Positions 35,222 through 43,253 of a stretch of 64,000 nt of DNA are shown piece by piece. Position 1 is the first letter of the stretch. Every line of letters starts with the position of its first letter. The notes below the pieces were generated by a model. The model had not been told where the DNA came from and did not search any database. It saw nothing but the letters and a program-made list of their open reading frames with translations. Origin of the DNA: Aliivibrio salmonicida LFI1238 (lineage in GTDB: Bacteria > Pseudomonadota > Gammaproteobacteria > Enterobacterales > Vibrionaceae); assembly GCF_000196495.1 (NCBI RefSeq), contig NC_011312.1, positions 2,232,001 to 2,296,000 on the forward strand, given 5' to 3'. Made by a program: the position numbers and the translations under genes.

Positions 35222-36844
35222 TTAGGTGTAGTTCCCCGCACGCTTACGTTGTTTCTGTTGCTCTGCCAACTGTGACAACTCATGGCTTGCAGCCGCACTC
35301 TGTGTAATACCCGTTACGTTTTGATTTACAATTTCATGAATATTTGTGATGTTACGATTAATGTCATTCGTAACTTGGCTTTGCTCTTCTGCCGCTGTCG
35401 CTACTTGTGTATTAATCGCAGTAATACCATTAACCGATCCCATTATGCTCATCAAAGCCTCATTGACTTGGCTCGCTAATGCTTGATCATTCGCCAATAC
35501 ATCAAGGCTTGATTGCATTCCATCATTGGCTTTTGTCGACTGCACTTGCAACTCTTCAATAATCACCTGAATTTCTTGAGTTGATTCTCGAGTACGAGCA
35601 GCAAGCATACGAACCTCATCCGCCACCACAGCAAAGCCTCGTCCACTTTCTCCCGCACGAGCGGCTTCAATCGCAGCGTTTAATGCCAATAGATTTGTTT
35701 GCTCTGAAATACTTTGAATCACTTCAATCACATTACCGATCTTTTCAGATTGTTCTTTTAAGCCAGTCACCACATTCGCAGCTGATGTAATTTGATCGAC
35801 CATTTTCAAACTTGCGTCCGTGCTTTCTTGGTATAGTTTTAAGCCATGAGAGGCCATTTCACTCGCTTGATGCGCTGCAGTATCTGCGTTTAATGCGCTG
35901 CTATTTACATTATCAGCGGTACTTGATAATTGATTTACGGCAGAAGCAACTTGCTCAATTTCTTGCTTTTCTTGATCTGAATTTACTTGAGCTTGTGTCA
36001 TCACCGTAGCCAGTTCCGTTGACGCTGAAGCCACATCTTCAGAGATACGAACCATCGAATCAATAGTCGTACGCAGTTGATGTACCGTTGTATTAATATC
36101 ACGGCTAAGGGCGGTAATTTCATTATCCCCTTCTTCATTAACCGTTACATTCAAATCACCTTTCGCAATGCGCTGCATAATTTGTTGTATTGTACCAATT
36201 GGTGCAACAATAATACTTGCTAACCACCAAGCGCAAATAAGCGATACAAAAATGGCAATAGTCACTTGTGTTAATGTTGCATCATGCGCCATTTTTGCTT
36301 TGGAAACTTCCGTTTCAACCACTTGATTCAATTTTGCTGATAACTCATCAATGGCGTTAACCATGGCAGCACCTGCACGCCTGTACTCAGTACGAGCCAG
36401 ATCATACTCTGTCGTATTGTATTCACCAGTATGCTTTTCTTTCAATAGAGGCATCATCGGTGACTTACTGTATTGAACGTAGTAATTCATTGCTGATTTT
36501 AACGTATCAATCTCTTGAGAAAGCCCATTCATCTTCCTTAATTTATCCATTGATATAATGTTTTTTCTAAATCCTGAATCTAGATTAGCCACTAATTTCT
36601 TTAACTCTTCAGAATCATACAAACTATAAACGGCACTGATTCGCATTGCATACGTTGTGTTGATAATGGTTGCTAGCTCATCTTTGCTTTCACTTAACTC
36701 ATTCGCAGCAGACGCCATGTTCGTCATTGATGCTTCAAAATCATCACGAGCGAGCAACACGCCCCCAGTCATAATGATAGAAATAAGTAATACAGGAATT
36801 AAAACCTGAACTTTAATAGAAAAACCATTGATCAACTTACGCAT
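35222..36844 (-). CDS. Methyl-accepting chemotaxis protein, 3' end replaced by IS
   Basis: A 540-codon chemoreceptor: N-terminal transmembrane helix (VLIPVLLISIIMTGGVLLA), periplasmic four-helix ligand domain, second helix (VTIAIFVSLICAWWLASIIVAPI), HAMP region, and a cytoplasmic signalling hairpin with the conserved tip SISEQTNLLALNAAIEAARAGESGRGFAVVADEVR. The native end is lost: after AEQQKQ the frame enters the IS (boundary 35247) and adds RKRAGNYT before a stop. Related receptors end only a few residues after this point, so function may be preserved. The ligand is unknown. The missing 3' end is not found on the other side of the IS. Confidence 0.9.
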   Translation of the reverse strand: MRKLINGFSIKVQVLIPVLLISIIMTGGVLLARDDFEASMTNMASAANELSESKDELATIINTTYAMRISAVYSLYDSEELKKLVANLDSGFRKNIISMDKLRKMNGLSQEIDTLKSAMNYYVQYSKSPMMPLLKEKHTGEYNTTEYDLARTEYRRAGAAMVNAIDELSAKLNQVVETEVSKAKMAHDATLTQVTIAIFVSLICAWWLASIIVAPIGTIQQIMQRIAKGDLNVTVNEEGDNEITALSRDINTTVHQLRTTIDSMVRISEDVASASTELATVMTQAQVNSDQEKQEIEQVASAVNQLSSTADNVNSSALNADTAAHQASEMASHGLKLYQESTDASLKMVDQITSAANVVTGLKEQSEKIGNVIEVIQSISEQTNLLALNAAIEAARAGESGRGFAVVADEVRMLAARTRESTQEIQVIIEELQVQSTKANDGMQSSLDVLANDQALASQVNEALMSIMGSVNGITAINTQVATAAEEQSQVTNDINRNITNIHEIVNQNVTGITQSAAASHELSQLAEQQKQRKRAGNYT

Positions 36845-37186
36845 TATTTACCCTCATAACACTCTCAAAAATAATTGTTAATAATGTCATTATCTCTGGT
36901 TTTATTTTCAAATAGTACACTGTGACGTAGATCTATTTTTACAAACCGTTCAATAATCAATACAAAAAAACCGTCAAATTTTACATTTACGTCAATAAAA
37001 AACACATAACGCTATGAATTTGAACAATAAGATTAAATAACATTCATTTCTAATGAATACGCCTTTTTAATAAAAAAACCAGAATGTCATACACTTTTAA
37101 GAAAACTGAAATATTACTGTCACATAAGTTTCCTAAAGTGGCCTCGTCAACTTAATTACGGCACGTATGCCTCAAAGGAAATGAAA
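36845..37186 (+). promoter_or_regulatory. pstS upstream region with weak PhoB-box-like repeats
   Basis: A 342-bp AT-rich gap without a gene. ATGTCAT at 37084-37090 and CTGTCAC at 37117-37123 resemble the 7-bp Pho-box half-site and lie 33 bp apart, three times the 11-bp spacing of PhoB repeats; the units between and after are poor matches. PhoB control is expected for pst genes, but the site is only a candidate. AAAGGA at 37174-37179 favours the ATG at 37187 over that at 37181. Confidence 0.35.
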
Positions 37187-38008
37187 ATGAAAAAGTCAGT
37201 TATCGGCGCACTAGCAATTCTGAGTTCAGTAGTAGCATTACCAGCATCAGCGAAAGAAACAATTTCTGCAGTTGGTTCAAGCAGCGTGACCCCTCTTATG
37301 GAAGTTTTTTCTGAAACCTACATGAAAGACCACTCTAACGTTTATATTGAAGTTCAAGGTCCTGGTTCTTCTGCTGGTATAAAAGCAGCAAAAAATGGTT
37401 CTGCGGATTTAGGTATGTCATCACGTAATCTAAAAGCATCAGAAAAAGAAGCGACATTAAAAGAATTAGTAGTTGCACACGATGGTATCGCTGTTGTGGT
37501 TAACCCAAGCAATACACTTAAAGGCCTAACGTCAGAACAAGTTACCGCTATCTACAAAGGTGAAGTGAAGAACTGGAAAGAAGTAGGTGGCGAAGATAAA
37601 CCAATCGTTGCAATTACACGCGACACGGCATCAGGTACTCGTGGCGCATTCGAAGACATCATGAGCCTTAAGAAAAAAATCTCAGGCATGAAAGTATCGG
37701 CTATCTCTCAACGAGCTCAAGTAGCAAATGGCAACGGCGCGCTAAAAACAATGGTAGCAAGCAACCCATACGCTATTGGTTATATCTCTTTAGGTACTGT
37801 AGATAACTCAGTTCATGCCCTTTCTATCGATAACGTAGTACCAAGCGTTGCTGATATTAAAAATGGCACATACAAAGTCTCTCGTCCTTTCCTTGTGCTG
37901 TACCGTGAAGGTAAGCCATCAGTAGAAACTCAAAAATTCCTAGACTGGATGACAGACGAAACAGCACAAAGTCTAGTTGAAAAGAACGGCTACATTTCAG
38001 TGAACTAA
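37187..38008 (+). CDS. pstS: Phosphate ABC transporter substrate-binding protein PstS
   Basis: A 273-residue periplasmic phosphate-binding protein. The signal peptide MKKSVIGALAILSSVVALPASA is followed by the phosphate-binding segment ISAVGSSSVTPLMEVFSETY, then VQGPGSSAGIKAAKNGSADLGMSSR and AITRDTASGTRGAFEDIM, where TASGTR binds phosphate. It feeds PstCAB. The start at 37187 is set by AAAGGA at 37174-37179. A hairpin after the gene probably limits transcription into pstC. Confidence 0.96.
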   Translation: MKKSVIGALAILSSVVALPASAKETISAVGSSSVTPLMEVFSETYMKDHSNVYIEVQGPGSSAGIKAAKNGSADLGMSSRNLKASEKEATLKELVVAHDGIAVVVNPSNTLKGLTSEQVTAIYKGEVKNWKEVGGEDKPIVAITRDTASGTRGAFEDIMSLKKKISGMKVSAISQRAQVANGNGALKTMVASNPYAIGYISLGTVDNSVHALSIDNVVPSVADIKNGTYKVSRPFLVLYREGKPSVETQKFLDWMTDETAQSLVEKNGYISVN

Positions 38009-38020
38009 TTTATTACCTTA

Positions 38021-38052
38021 ATTTTCCTGGCCTGCAAAGGCCAGGCTTTTCC
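38021..38052 (+). terminator. Intercistronic hairpin between pstS and pstC
   Basis: Stem CCTGGCC (38025-38031) with GGCCAGG (38038-38044), 6-nt loop, then CTTTT. It probably acts as a partial terminator giving more pstS than pstCAB mRNA. Confidence 0.75.
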
Positions 38053-38084
38053 ATTTCGAATTTTTCGACATGTGAGTATTTATT

Positions 38085-39011
38085 ATGACCATCGCCATGA
38101 ATAATCAAGATACTGTCAATCAAGACAAGCCTTCTCTTAATCCGTTACGACAGAAAAAACGTGTGGATTGGAGAGAGCGTATTTTCCACGTATTATTTCT
38201 CAGCTGTGCCATCATCGGTACGTTATCTTTAGCCACCATTGCGTATTTTATCGTTAAAGAAAGTATTCCTGCATTTCAACAAGTTGGTGTTAGTGGCATC
38301 GTTTTAGGTCAAGATTGGCTACCACCGGCTCTTTATGGTGTTTTCACCATGATCGTTGCATCCGTTGTTTCTACCTTTGGTGCCGTTCTCGTCGGTGTTC
38401 CAATCGGTATCCTTACGGCTATTTTTATCGCTGAAATCGCCCCTAAACGCCTTGCCGATATTATCCGCCCAGCGGTTGAATTACTGGCTGGCATCCCATC
38501 GGTTGTTTATGGTTTCTTTGGCCTTGTTATTATTGTTCCATTGATTCAAGACGTATTTCAAGTCCCTGCAGGTAACACTATCCTTGCGGGTATTATCGTT
38601 TTAGGTGTTATGATCTTACCTACCGTAATCACGGTATCAGAAACCTCAATCAGAGCCGTCCCAGCGACCTATAAAGAAGGTTCATTGGCCCTTGGCGCTT
38701 CTAAAATATTCACCATTTTCCGTATTCTTCTCCCTGCTGCTCGTTCAGGCATTATGACGGGTGTCATTTTAGGTATTGCTCGCGCACTTGGAGAAACAAT
38801 GGCTATCATTATGGTTATGGGGAACGCCCCTGCCATGCCAGAAGGTATCTTAGATTCTGCGCGTACATTAACCGCAAACATTGCGATTGAAATGTCATAC
38901 GCAAGTGGCATCCATGCCAGTGCTCTATATGCAACAGGCGTAGTATTACTCGTCTTTATCATGTCTCTGAATGGCATTCTTCTTTATCTAAATCGTGAAA
39001 CAGCGAGATAA
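38085..39011 (+). CDS. pstC: Phosphate ABC transporter permease PstC
   Basis: A 308-residue inner-membrane permease with six predicted helices and the binding-protein-dependent transport motif in ALGASKIFTIFRILLPAARSGIMTGVILGIARALGETMAI. It is a channel subunit with PstA. The stop is five bases before the pstA start. Confidence 0.95.
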   Translation: MTIAMNNQDTVNQDKPSLNPLRQKKRVDWRERIFHVLFLSCAIIGTLSLATIAYFIVKESIPAFQQVGVSGIVLGQDWLPPALYGVFTMIVASVVSTFGAVLVGVPIGILTAIFIAEIAPKRLADIIRPAVELLAGIPSVVYGFFGLVIIVPLIQDVFQVPAGNTILAGIIVLGVMILPTVITVSETSIRAVPATYKEGSLALGASKIFTIFRILLPAARSGIMTGVILGIARALGETMAIIMVMGNAPAMPEGILDSARTLTANIAIEMSYASGIHASALYATGVVLLVFIMSLNGILLYLNRETAR

Positions 39012-39015
39012 GACA

Positions 39016-39870
39016 ATGAATAAATTAAAAAAACAACGTCATATTAAAGACCAGATTGCCGCAGGATTAATTTGGTTATCTGCATCTATTACCGTCGGTT
39101 TTCTTTTTTGGATAATGTGGTACATCTTATCAAATGGCCTACAGCACGTAAGCTGGTCATTCATTACTGATAATTACACTCGTACTGGTGAAGAACACGG
39201 TATCTTCCCAATGATCGTGGCCACCCTCTACATGGTATTAGCTTCAATTGCAGTTGCAGCACCACTTGGGATAATGACGGCCATCTATTTAACCGAATAC
39301 GCAAAAGTAGGCAGTAAACTCGTTAAAGTCATTCGCTTCTGTACCGAGTCATTAGCGGGTATTCCATCGATAATCTTTGGTCTATTTGGTATGACTTTCT
39401 TTGTGGGTATTTTAGGCTTAGGTTTCTCAATTTTATCCGGCGCACTTACGCTGAGTATTTTAATCTTACCCGTGATTATCCGTACAACAGAAGAAGCATT
39501 AATGGCTGTACCTCAAACCTTTAGAGAAGGCTCTTATGGTTTAGGAGCATCAAAAATCTATACCATTTGGCGCTTAATATTACCAAGCGCAATGCCAGGT
39601 ATTTTAACCTCTGTTATTTTAAGTATTGGTCGTGTTATTGGTGAATCCGCACCTGTATTCTTAACCGCTGGTATGGTGGCACGTATTCCTGATTCATTGC
39701 TTGATTCAGGCAGAACATTAACCGTTCACCTGTACAAATTAACCACTGAATTATTTACCATCGAAGAATGGAATCAAGCTTACGCAACAGCGACAGTATT
39801 GATTGTTCTTGTATTAATAATTAACACGCTAACGAAGCTATTGGCTCGAAAAATCAATAAAGCGTCTTAA
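39016..39870 (+). CDS. pstA: Phosphate ABC transporter permease PstA
   Basis: A 284-residue permease partner of PstC: ESLAGIPSIIFGLFGMTFF and SYGLGASKIYTIWRLILPSAMPGILTSVILSIGRVIGESAPV. I chose the ATG at 39016, just after the pstC stop; an upstream in-frame GTG at 38995 would overlap pstC. About 75 nt separate it from pstB. Confidence 0.95.
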   Translation: MNKLKKQRHIKDQIAAGLIWLSASITVGFLFWIMWYILSNGLQHVSWSFITDNYTRTGEEHGIFPMIVATLYMVLASIAVAAPLGIMTAIYLTEYAKVGSKLVKVIRFCTESLAGIPSIIFGLFGMTFFVGILGLGFSILSGALTLSILILPVIIRTTEEALMAVPQTFREGSYGLGASKIYTIWRLILPSAMPGILTSVILSIGRVIGESAPVFLTAGMVARIPDSLLDSGRTLTVHLYKLTTELFTIEEWNQAYATATVLIVLVLIINTLTKLLARKINKAS

Positions 39871-39944
39871 TTAATCGATTTATTATCTATCACTAATTAT
39901 TGACTGATTGCACGGCATAAGATGCGATCAGTAAGGAAAACACA

Positions 39945-40694
39945 ATGAACAAATTTAATATTGAAAACCTAGATCTTTTTTACGGACAAAACCAAGCATT
40001 AAAAGGCATTAACTTACCGATCCCTGCAAAACAAGTAACCGCCTTGATCGGTCCTTCTGGTTGTGGAAAATCAACATTATTACGTTGTTTGAACCGCATG
40101 AATGATTTAATTCCTGGCGTAAAAATTACGGGTTTTGTTAGTTTAGATGACCATGACATTTACGGTAATATCGATGTTGCCGATTTACGAATCAAAGTTG
40201 GGATGGTTTTCCAAAAAGCCAACCCATTTCCGATGAACATTTATGAAAACGTCGCGTATGGATTGAAAGCACAAGGCGTAAAAGATAAAAAAGTATTAGA
40301 TGCCGTTGTTGAGAAATCACTTCGCAGTGCAGCCCTTTGGGATGAAGTAAAAGATCGCTTAAAATCTCACGCATTTGGCCTATCTGGTGGACAACAACAA
40401 CGTTTGTGTATTGCTCGTACTATCGCAATGGAACCTGATGTCATCTTAATGGATGAACCGACATCAGCATTGGATCCAATTGCAACACACAAAATTGAAG
40501 AGTTAATGGAAACACTAAAACAAGATTACACGATCGTTATCGTGACTCACTCAATGCAACAAGCTCGCCGTATTTCAGATAAAACCGCGTTCTTCTTAAT
40601 GGGTGAATTGGTCGAGCATGATGACACTCATGTTATTTTCTCAAATCCTAAAGATGACCGTACTCAAGGCTATGTAAATGGTGACTTTGGTTAA
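39945..40694 (+). CDS. pstB: Phosphate ABC transporter ATP-binding protein PstB
   Basis: A 249-residue ABC ATPase with Walker A GPSGCGKST (36-44), ABC signature LSGGQQQRLCIARTIAM and Walker B VILMDEPTSALDP, ending with the typical QGYVNGDFG. It powers phosphate import. AAGGA precedes the ATG. A terminator follows directly, so no phoU is attached to this operon, unlike E. coli pstSCAB-phoU. Confidence 0.97.
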   Translation: MNKFNIENLDLFYGQNQALKGINLPIPAKQVTALIGPSGCGKSTLLRCLNRMNDLIPGVKITGFVSLDDHDIYGNIDVADLRIKVGMVFQKANPFPMNIYENVAYGLKAQGVKDKKVLDAVVEKSLRSAALWDEVKDRLKSHAFGLSGGQQQRLCIARTIAMEPDVILMDEPTSALDPIATHKIEELMETLKQDYTIVIVTHSMQQARRISDKTAFFLMGELVEHDDTHVIFSNPKDDRTQGYVNGDFG

Positions 40695-40734
40695 CCTTAT
40701 TTTCTAAATTATAAGAAAGCGATGGAAACTCTTT

Positions 40735-40758
40735 GCCCCTCTAGTTAGGGGCTTTTTT
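40735..40758 (+). terminator. Terminator after pstB
   Basis: Stem GCCCCT (40735-40740) with AGGGGC (40747-40752), 6-nt loop, T run. Confidence 0.9.
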
Positions 40759-40857
40759 GTCATTTAACAACCTGTTTTATATGAAAATTAAATCTACTAC
40801 GCCCACATTACGACCACAGGTATTTATTTCGACAATTTATCAATAAAATAAGTAATA

Positions 40858-41175
40858 ATGATAACCGCTGCGCCACTGGCCGTCACCAGAGCAGCCCCTA
40901 TTGGTAATAATGGAAGCAAAAAAGTATTCAAAGACATTAAGAACATGACGACCAATGATGTGTTATCGAGTCATCGTATTCCATTGGATTTAATGAGCGT
41001 GGTTCGTGAGGGATTTAACTCAAGCAGTGACTTGAATAAAGTCGATCGCATCTTTTACAAGAATGAACTTATCCCTATTTTAGAAGCAGTGCGTGAATTG
41101 AATGATTTTGCAGGCATGGAGGTGGTGAGCATTAAAGACTATGAGAGTTTGGATACGGTGGCCGCAATAAAATAA
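40858..41175 (+). pseudogene. Phage portal protein, C-terminal fragment (P2-like)
   Basis: A 105-codon open frame whose sequence resembles the C-terminus of P2-type (PBSX-family) phage portal proteins: KDIKNMTTNDVLSSHRIPLDLMSVV parallels the usual NIK..TRDDVLAAHRVPPQLMGII, followed by a KNELIPILEAVRELNDFAGMEVVSI tail. Full portals have over 300 residues, so about two thirds are missing. There is no convincing ribosome-binding site. It is probably a dead remnant of a prophage whose other scraps follow to about 42832. Confidence 0.7.
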
Positions 41176-41202
41176 AACCGAGTTTTCGGACTCGGTTTTA
41201 TT
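41171..41202. terminator. Bidirectional terminator
   Basis: Stem AATAAAACCGAGT (41171-41183) with ACTCGGTTTTATT (41190-41202), 6-nt loop. It separates the portal fragment from the opposite-strand immunity remnant. Confidence 0.88.
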
Positions 41203-41211
41203 TCGCATTAA

Positions 41212-41424
41212 TTAATCTTTAAAACTTGAGAGACCTTGAGACTCTCGCCACTCTTTAACTATTTCTGTAATTCGTTCAGGAGAATCATCACCTAGATTTT
41301 CAGGATAAAAAATTAAATCTGAACCATCAGGATGCTGTGTTAATTTTTCAAAAAACAATACAGCATCAATATGTTCCTGCTCTGTTTCGTAGTCATCAGA
41401 GTAAATTAAAAATAAGACGCACTT
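41212..41424 (-). pseudogene. Colicin/pyocin-type nuclease immunity protein, N-terminally broken
   Basis: Found by hand translation. In the minus frame ending at the stop 41212-41214, about 65 residues match the E-colicin/S-pyocin DNase immunity family (Im7/Im9). The diagnostic run is HPDGSDLIFYPENLGDDSPE, where Im9 has [20 protein letters not shown], and it is followed by EIVKEWRESQGLSSFKD. It begins after an in-frame TAA with no start codon. Upstream, VRLI in another frame may be the lost N-terminal part, suggesting a frameshift around 41405-41415. No nuclease toxin gene is beside it. Confidence 0.75.
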
Positions 41425-41489
41425 TTACTGAAATAATAGGTGAAATAACTAAATGAATGCGCCCCTTTTCTTATCCTCTAGAAAAGTCG

Positions 41490-41520
41490 CATAAAAAAGC
41501 CACTGTAAAAAGTGGCGTTT
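41490..41520 (-). terminator. Terminator after the 41538-41888 gene
   Basis: Stem GCCACT (41499-41504) with AGTGGC (41511-41516), 6-nt loop; on the minus strand it is followed by a T run. Confidence 0.75.
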
Positions 41521-41537
41521 TAAAAAATAAACTGACT

Positions 41538-41888
41538 TCAATTTATTGGTAACTTGTTTGGCCATTGATACGTCACTACCTGATTAAGAATACCTTGCCA
41601 CATTAACGTACGTTTAAGTGGATTATTGTGTTTCGGTGGGACATTTGACGCACTAGCCCAAAAAAGCGCTCCCGGCTCATTTGTACTTTGCGATACAACA
41701 AGTGCACTTAACGGTGGCGCATCGGCCTCTGCCAATATCTTGTTTAACTGACTTAATACCTCATTCCAAGATTGAGGAGAATACCACTCACCTGTTCTGC
41801 ATTTATAATCTTGAGTTAAATCCGAGTACGTTTTCGGTTTATTCCACGACACCAATATTGAATAGATGATGTTAATATCTACAGTCAC
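41538..41888 (-). CDS. Hypothetical protein, 116 aa
   Basis: Not assigned to a known family. It is a soluble, Trp-rich protein with a helical N-terminus (INIIYSILVSWNKPKTYSDLTQDYKCRTGEWYSPQSW) and a central hydrophobic strand LSALVVSQSTNEPGALFWASA. The general pattern of a P-LSALVV strand followed by PG-FW is one I associate with small accessory proteins on mobile DNA, without knowing a function. It has its own terminator and sits in the prophage-remnant region, so it is probably cargo. Confidence 0.6.
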   Translation of the reverse strand: MTVDINIIYSILVSWNKPKTYSDLTQDYKCRTGEWYSPQSWNEVLSQLNKILAEADAPPLSALVVSQSTNEPGALFWASASNVPPKHNNPLKRTLMWQGILNQVVTYQWPNKLPIN

Positions 41889-42020
41889 TCATACCTTCCT
41901 TATTATTACACTTATCAATTAACAATAGACGTCAAAACTAAGATTAACTACTGTCGGTATAAAAATATGGTGTATTGTGCGCAAAAAATCAGCTTTTACG
42001 TTTTGGAATTGCCCCTCCGC

Positions 42021-42284
42021 CTAGGTACTAATCGATCCCCAATCCGCACCAAAAATACACCCTATGATCACTATGGTATGCAGTCCAATGTAAGGCACAC
42101 AGAAGACCATGACAATAAAGCGTTGAATGAGCTTAAAAGGCTCATACGCTTTGAGTAACATAATGTGTTGTTTCGACTTCTCCTCATCGGTGAACACAAG
42201 CGCATCCCCTGTACTGGCGATTAAATCAATGCCTGCTTTGATGGCTGAATCGGTACCAAATATCTTACTGAATAATCCCATCAT
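42021..42284 (-). CDS. Phage holin-like protein, probably truncated
   Basis: An 87-residue protein beginning GLFSKIFGTDSAIKAGIDLIASTGDALVFTDEEKSKQHIMLLKAYEPFKLIQRF, the pattern of three-transmembrane phage holins, followed by one clear hydrophobic stretch (FIVMVFCVPYIGLHTIVIIGCIF). Complete proteins of this kind are longer, with further helices, so the C-terminus is probably lost. It lies 7 nt after the endolysin gene, in a lysis-cassette arrangement. Confidence 0.65.
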   Translation of the reverse strand: MMGLFSKIFGTDSAIKAGIDLIASTGDALVFTDEEKSKQHIMLLKAYEPFKLIQRFIVMVFCVPYIGLHTIVIIGCIFGADWGSIST

Positions 42285-42291
42285 TCACTCC

Positions 42292-42684
42292 CTACTCATC
42301 AATCAATTCAAAATGCATTAAGTCATCAAAGCCATTGTCTTTTAGCTCATTGTCTTTGTCCCAATCCCCGCCCCAACGAATGGCCACGCCCATTGAAGCA
42401 CCGACACCAATCACAATGCCTGCAAAGTAACTGAAGCGTTCACGATCATCTTCATCGTATGGGTACGGGGTTGCATCGACGGCCTTGCTTGGTAATGAAT
42501 TGTGTTTGCTGTTTGGGTATCGAACTTGGGTATTTGTACTTGGCAGGGCGTTTTGCTCTTCTTTGGTTCGATGGCCACAAAGAATAGAGCAATCACACAC
42601 CTCAAGAACGGCGGTAAATACGCTCTGTAATTTAGGGTGACAAGAAGCCAATCGGGTTGCACTTATTTTACTGAATTTATTCAT
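42292..42684 (-). CDS. Phage endolysin-like M15 peptidase
   Basis: A 130-residue protein with the layout of phage D-alanyl-D-alanine carboxypeptidase/L-alanyl-D-glutamate endopeptidases (M15): CGHRTKEEQNALPSTNTQVRYPNSKHNSLPSKAVDATPYP, in which the SKHN..AVD segment holds zinc ligands, and GGDWDKDNELKDNGFDDLMHFEL, with the C-terminal HFEL ligand. It would cleave peptidoglycan during lysis. The frame looks complete, so it may still make a functional enzyme though the phage is gone. Confidence 0.82.
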   Translation of the reverse strand: MNKFSKISATRLASCHPKLQSVFTAVLEVCDCSILCGHRTKEEQNALPSTNTQVRYPNSKHNSLPSKAVDATPYPYDEDDRERFSYFAGIVIGVGASMGVAIRWGGDWDKDNELKDNGFDDLMHFELIDE

Positions 42685-42685
42685 T

Positions 42686-42832
42686 TTACATTACCTTTAA
42701 AGCAGCAACCGCAACGGCGATCACTGGGCCAAAAATTAATCGAACCAACCCTATTTTGTCTGATTCGATCTTATCTATTCGTTTAGAGTTTGAGACTTGA
42801 ATGGTTTGAGTTTTCGTTAACGTGTAAGCACT
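42686..42832 (-). pseudogene. Remnant of a small phage membrane protein
   Basis: An open minus-strand stretch of 48 codons without a start codon, directly upstream of the endolysin gene, encodes KRIDKIESDKIGLVRLIFGP and a hydrophobic C-terminus VIAVAVAALKV. Its position suggests a second lysis-module gene whose 5' part is missing. No family assigned. Confidence 0.4.
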
Positions 42833-43253
42833 TTATTCAGTGTACTGGTTTGCTCTCACATCAAGTTAGCAAGGTTGCTCACCACCGCATCAATACGTGC
42901 TATCTCTTTCTCTGGCATGCTTTACTCAGATTATGTATTAGGCTCTGTGAATCGCGTGATCGCGGAGGTTTATATTGATGTCATTCCTATATCCCTGATG
43001 TGGAAAACCCAACACAAAGGTTGGGCTTGCACATCAATGGCCGTATAACGAAATTACACCTTTTCAAGTTCACTTCACCTTCCCATCACTCCTGATTAAT
43101 CGTGTTTGATAAGCACTTAACTTCACCCCAAATAACCGCTCTTAAAAATCAATCTTTCGCTTTAACATATAAGTAATAATGTAATGCTATTGTAAAAATT
43201 TATGTAAATAGTGAATGATATTCTAATTATGAATACGTAAAGGAAATACATAC
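42833..43253. other. Gene-free gap at the right edge of the prophage remnant
   Basis: No frame with coding character on either strand. I found no tRNA, repeat pair or clear attachment site. The last part, before 43254, must contain the promoter of the outer-membrane protein gene. Confidence 0.5.

Larger units (their letters stand above)
32933..35247 (-). mobile_element. IS66-family insertion sequence, copy 2 (intact, no target duplication)
   Basis: A 2315-bp element with the same perfect 23-bp terminal repeats (32933-32955; 35225-35247) and the same orientation as copy 1. All three genes are open. The flanks differ (left CTTTCGCC, right GTTGTTTC), so there is no 8-bp duplication. The element therefore sits at the junction of a deletion or other rearrangement, not at a simple insertion. 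Its right end cuts a chemoreceptor gene. Confidence 0.96.

Noticed and set aside
5128..35247. The APE cluster as a recently mobilised composite transposon
   Set aside because: Copy 1 has its own private target duplication and copy 2 has unrelated flanks, and housekeeping genes with conserved synteny lie between them; this indicates independent IS events, not import of the segment.
42790..42978. Plus-strand frame of 62 codons in the gap after the prophage remnant
   Set aside because: No ribosome-binding site, no recognisable motif, and opposite to a better-supported phage remnant.
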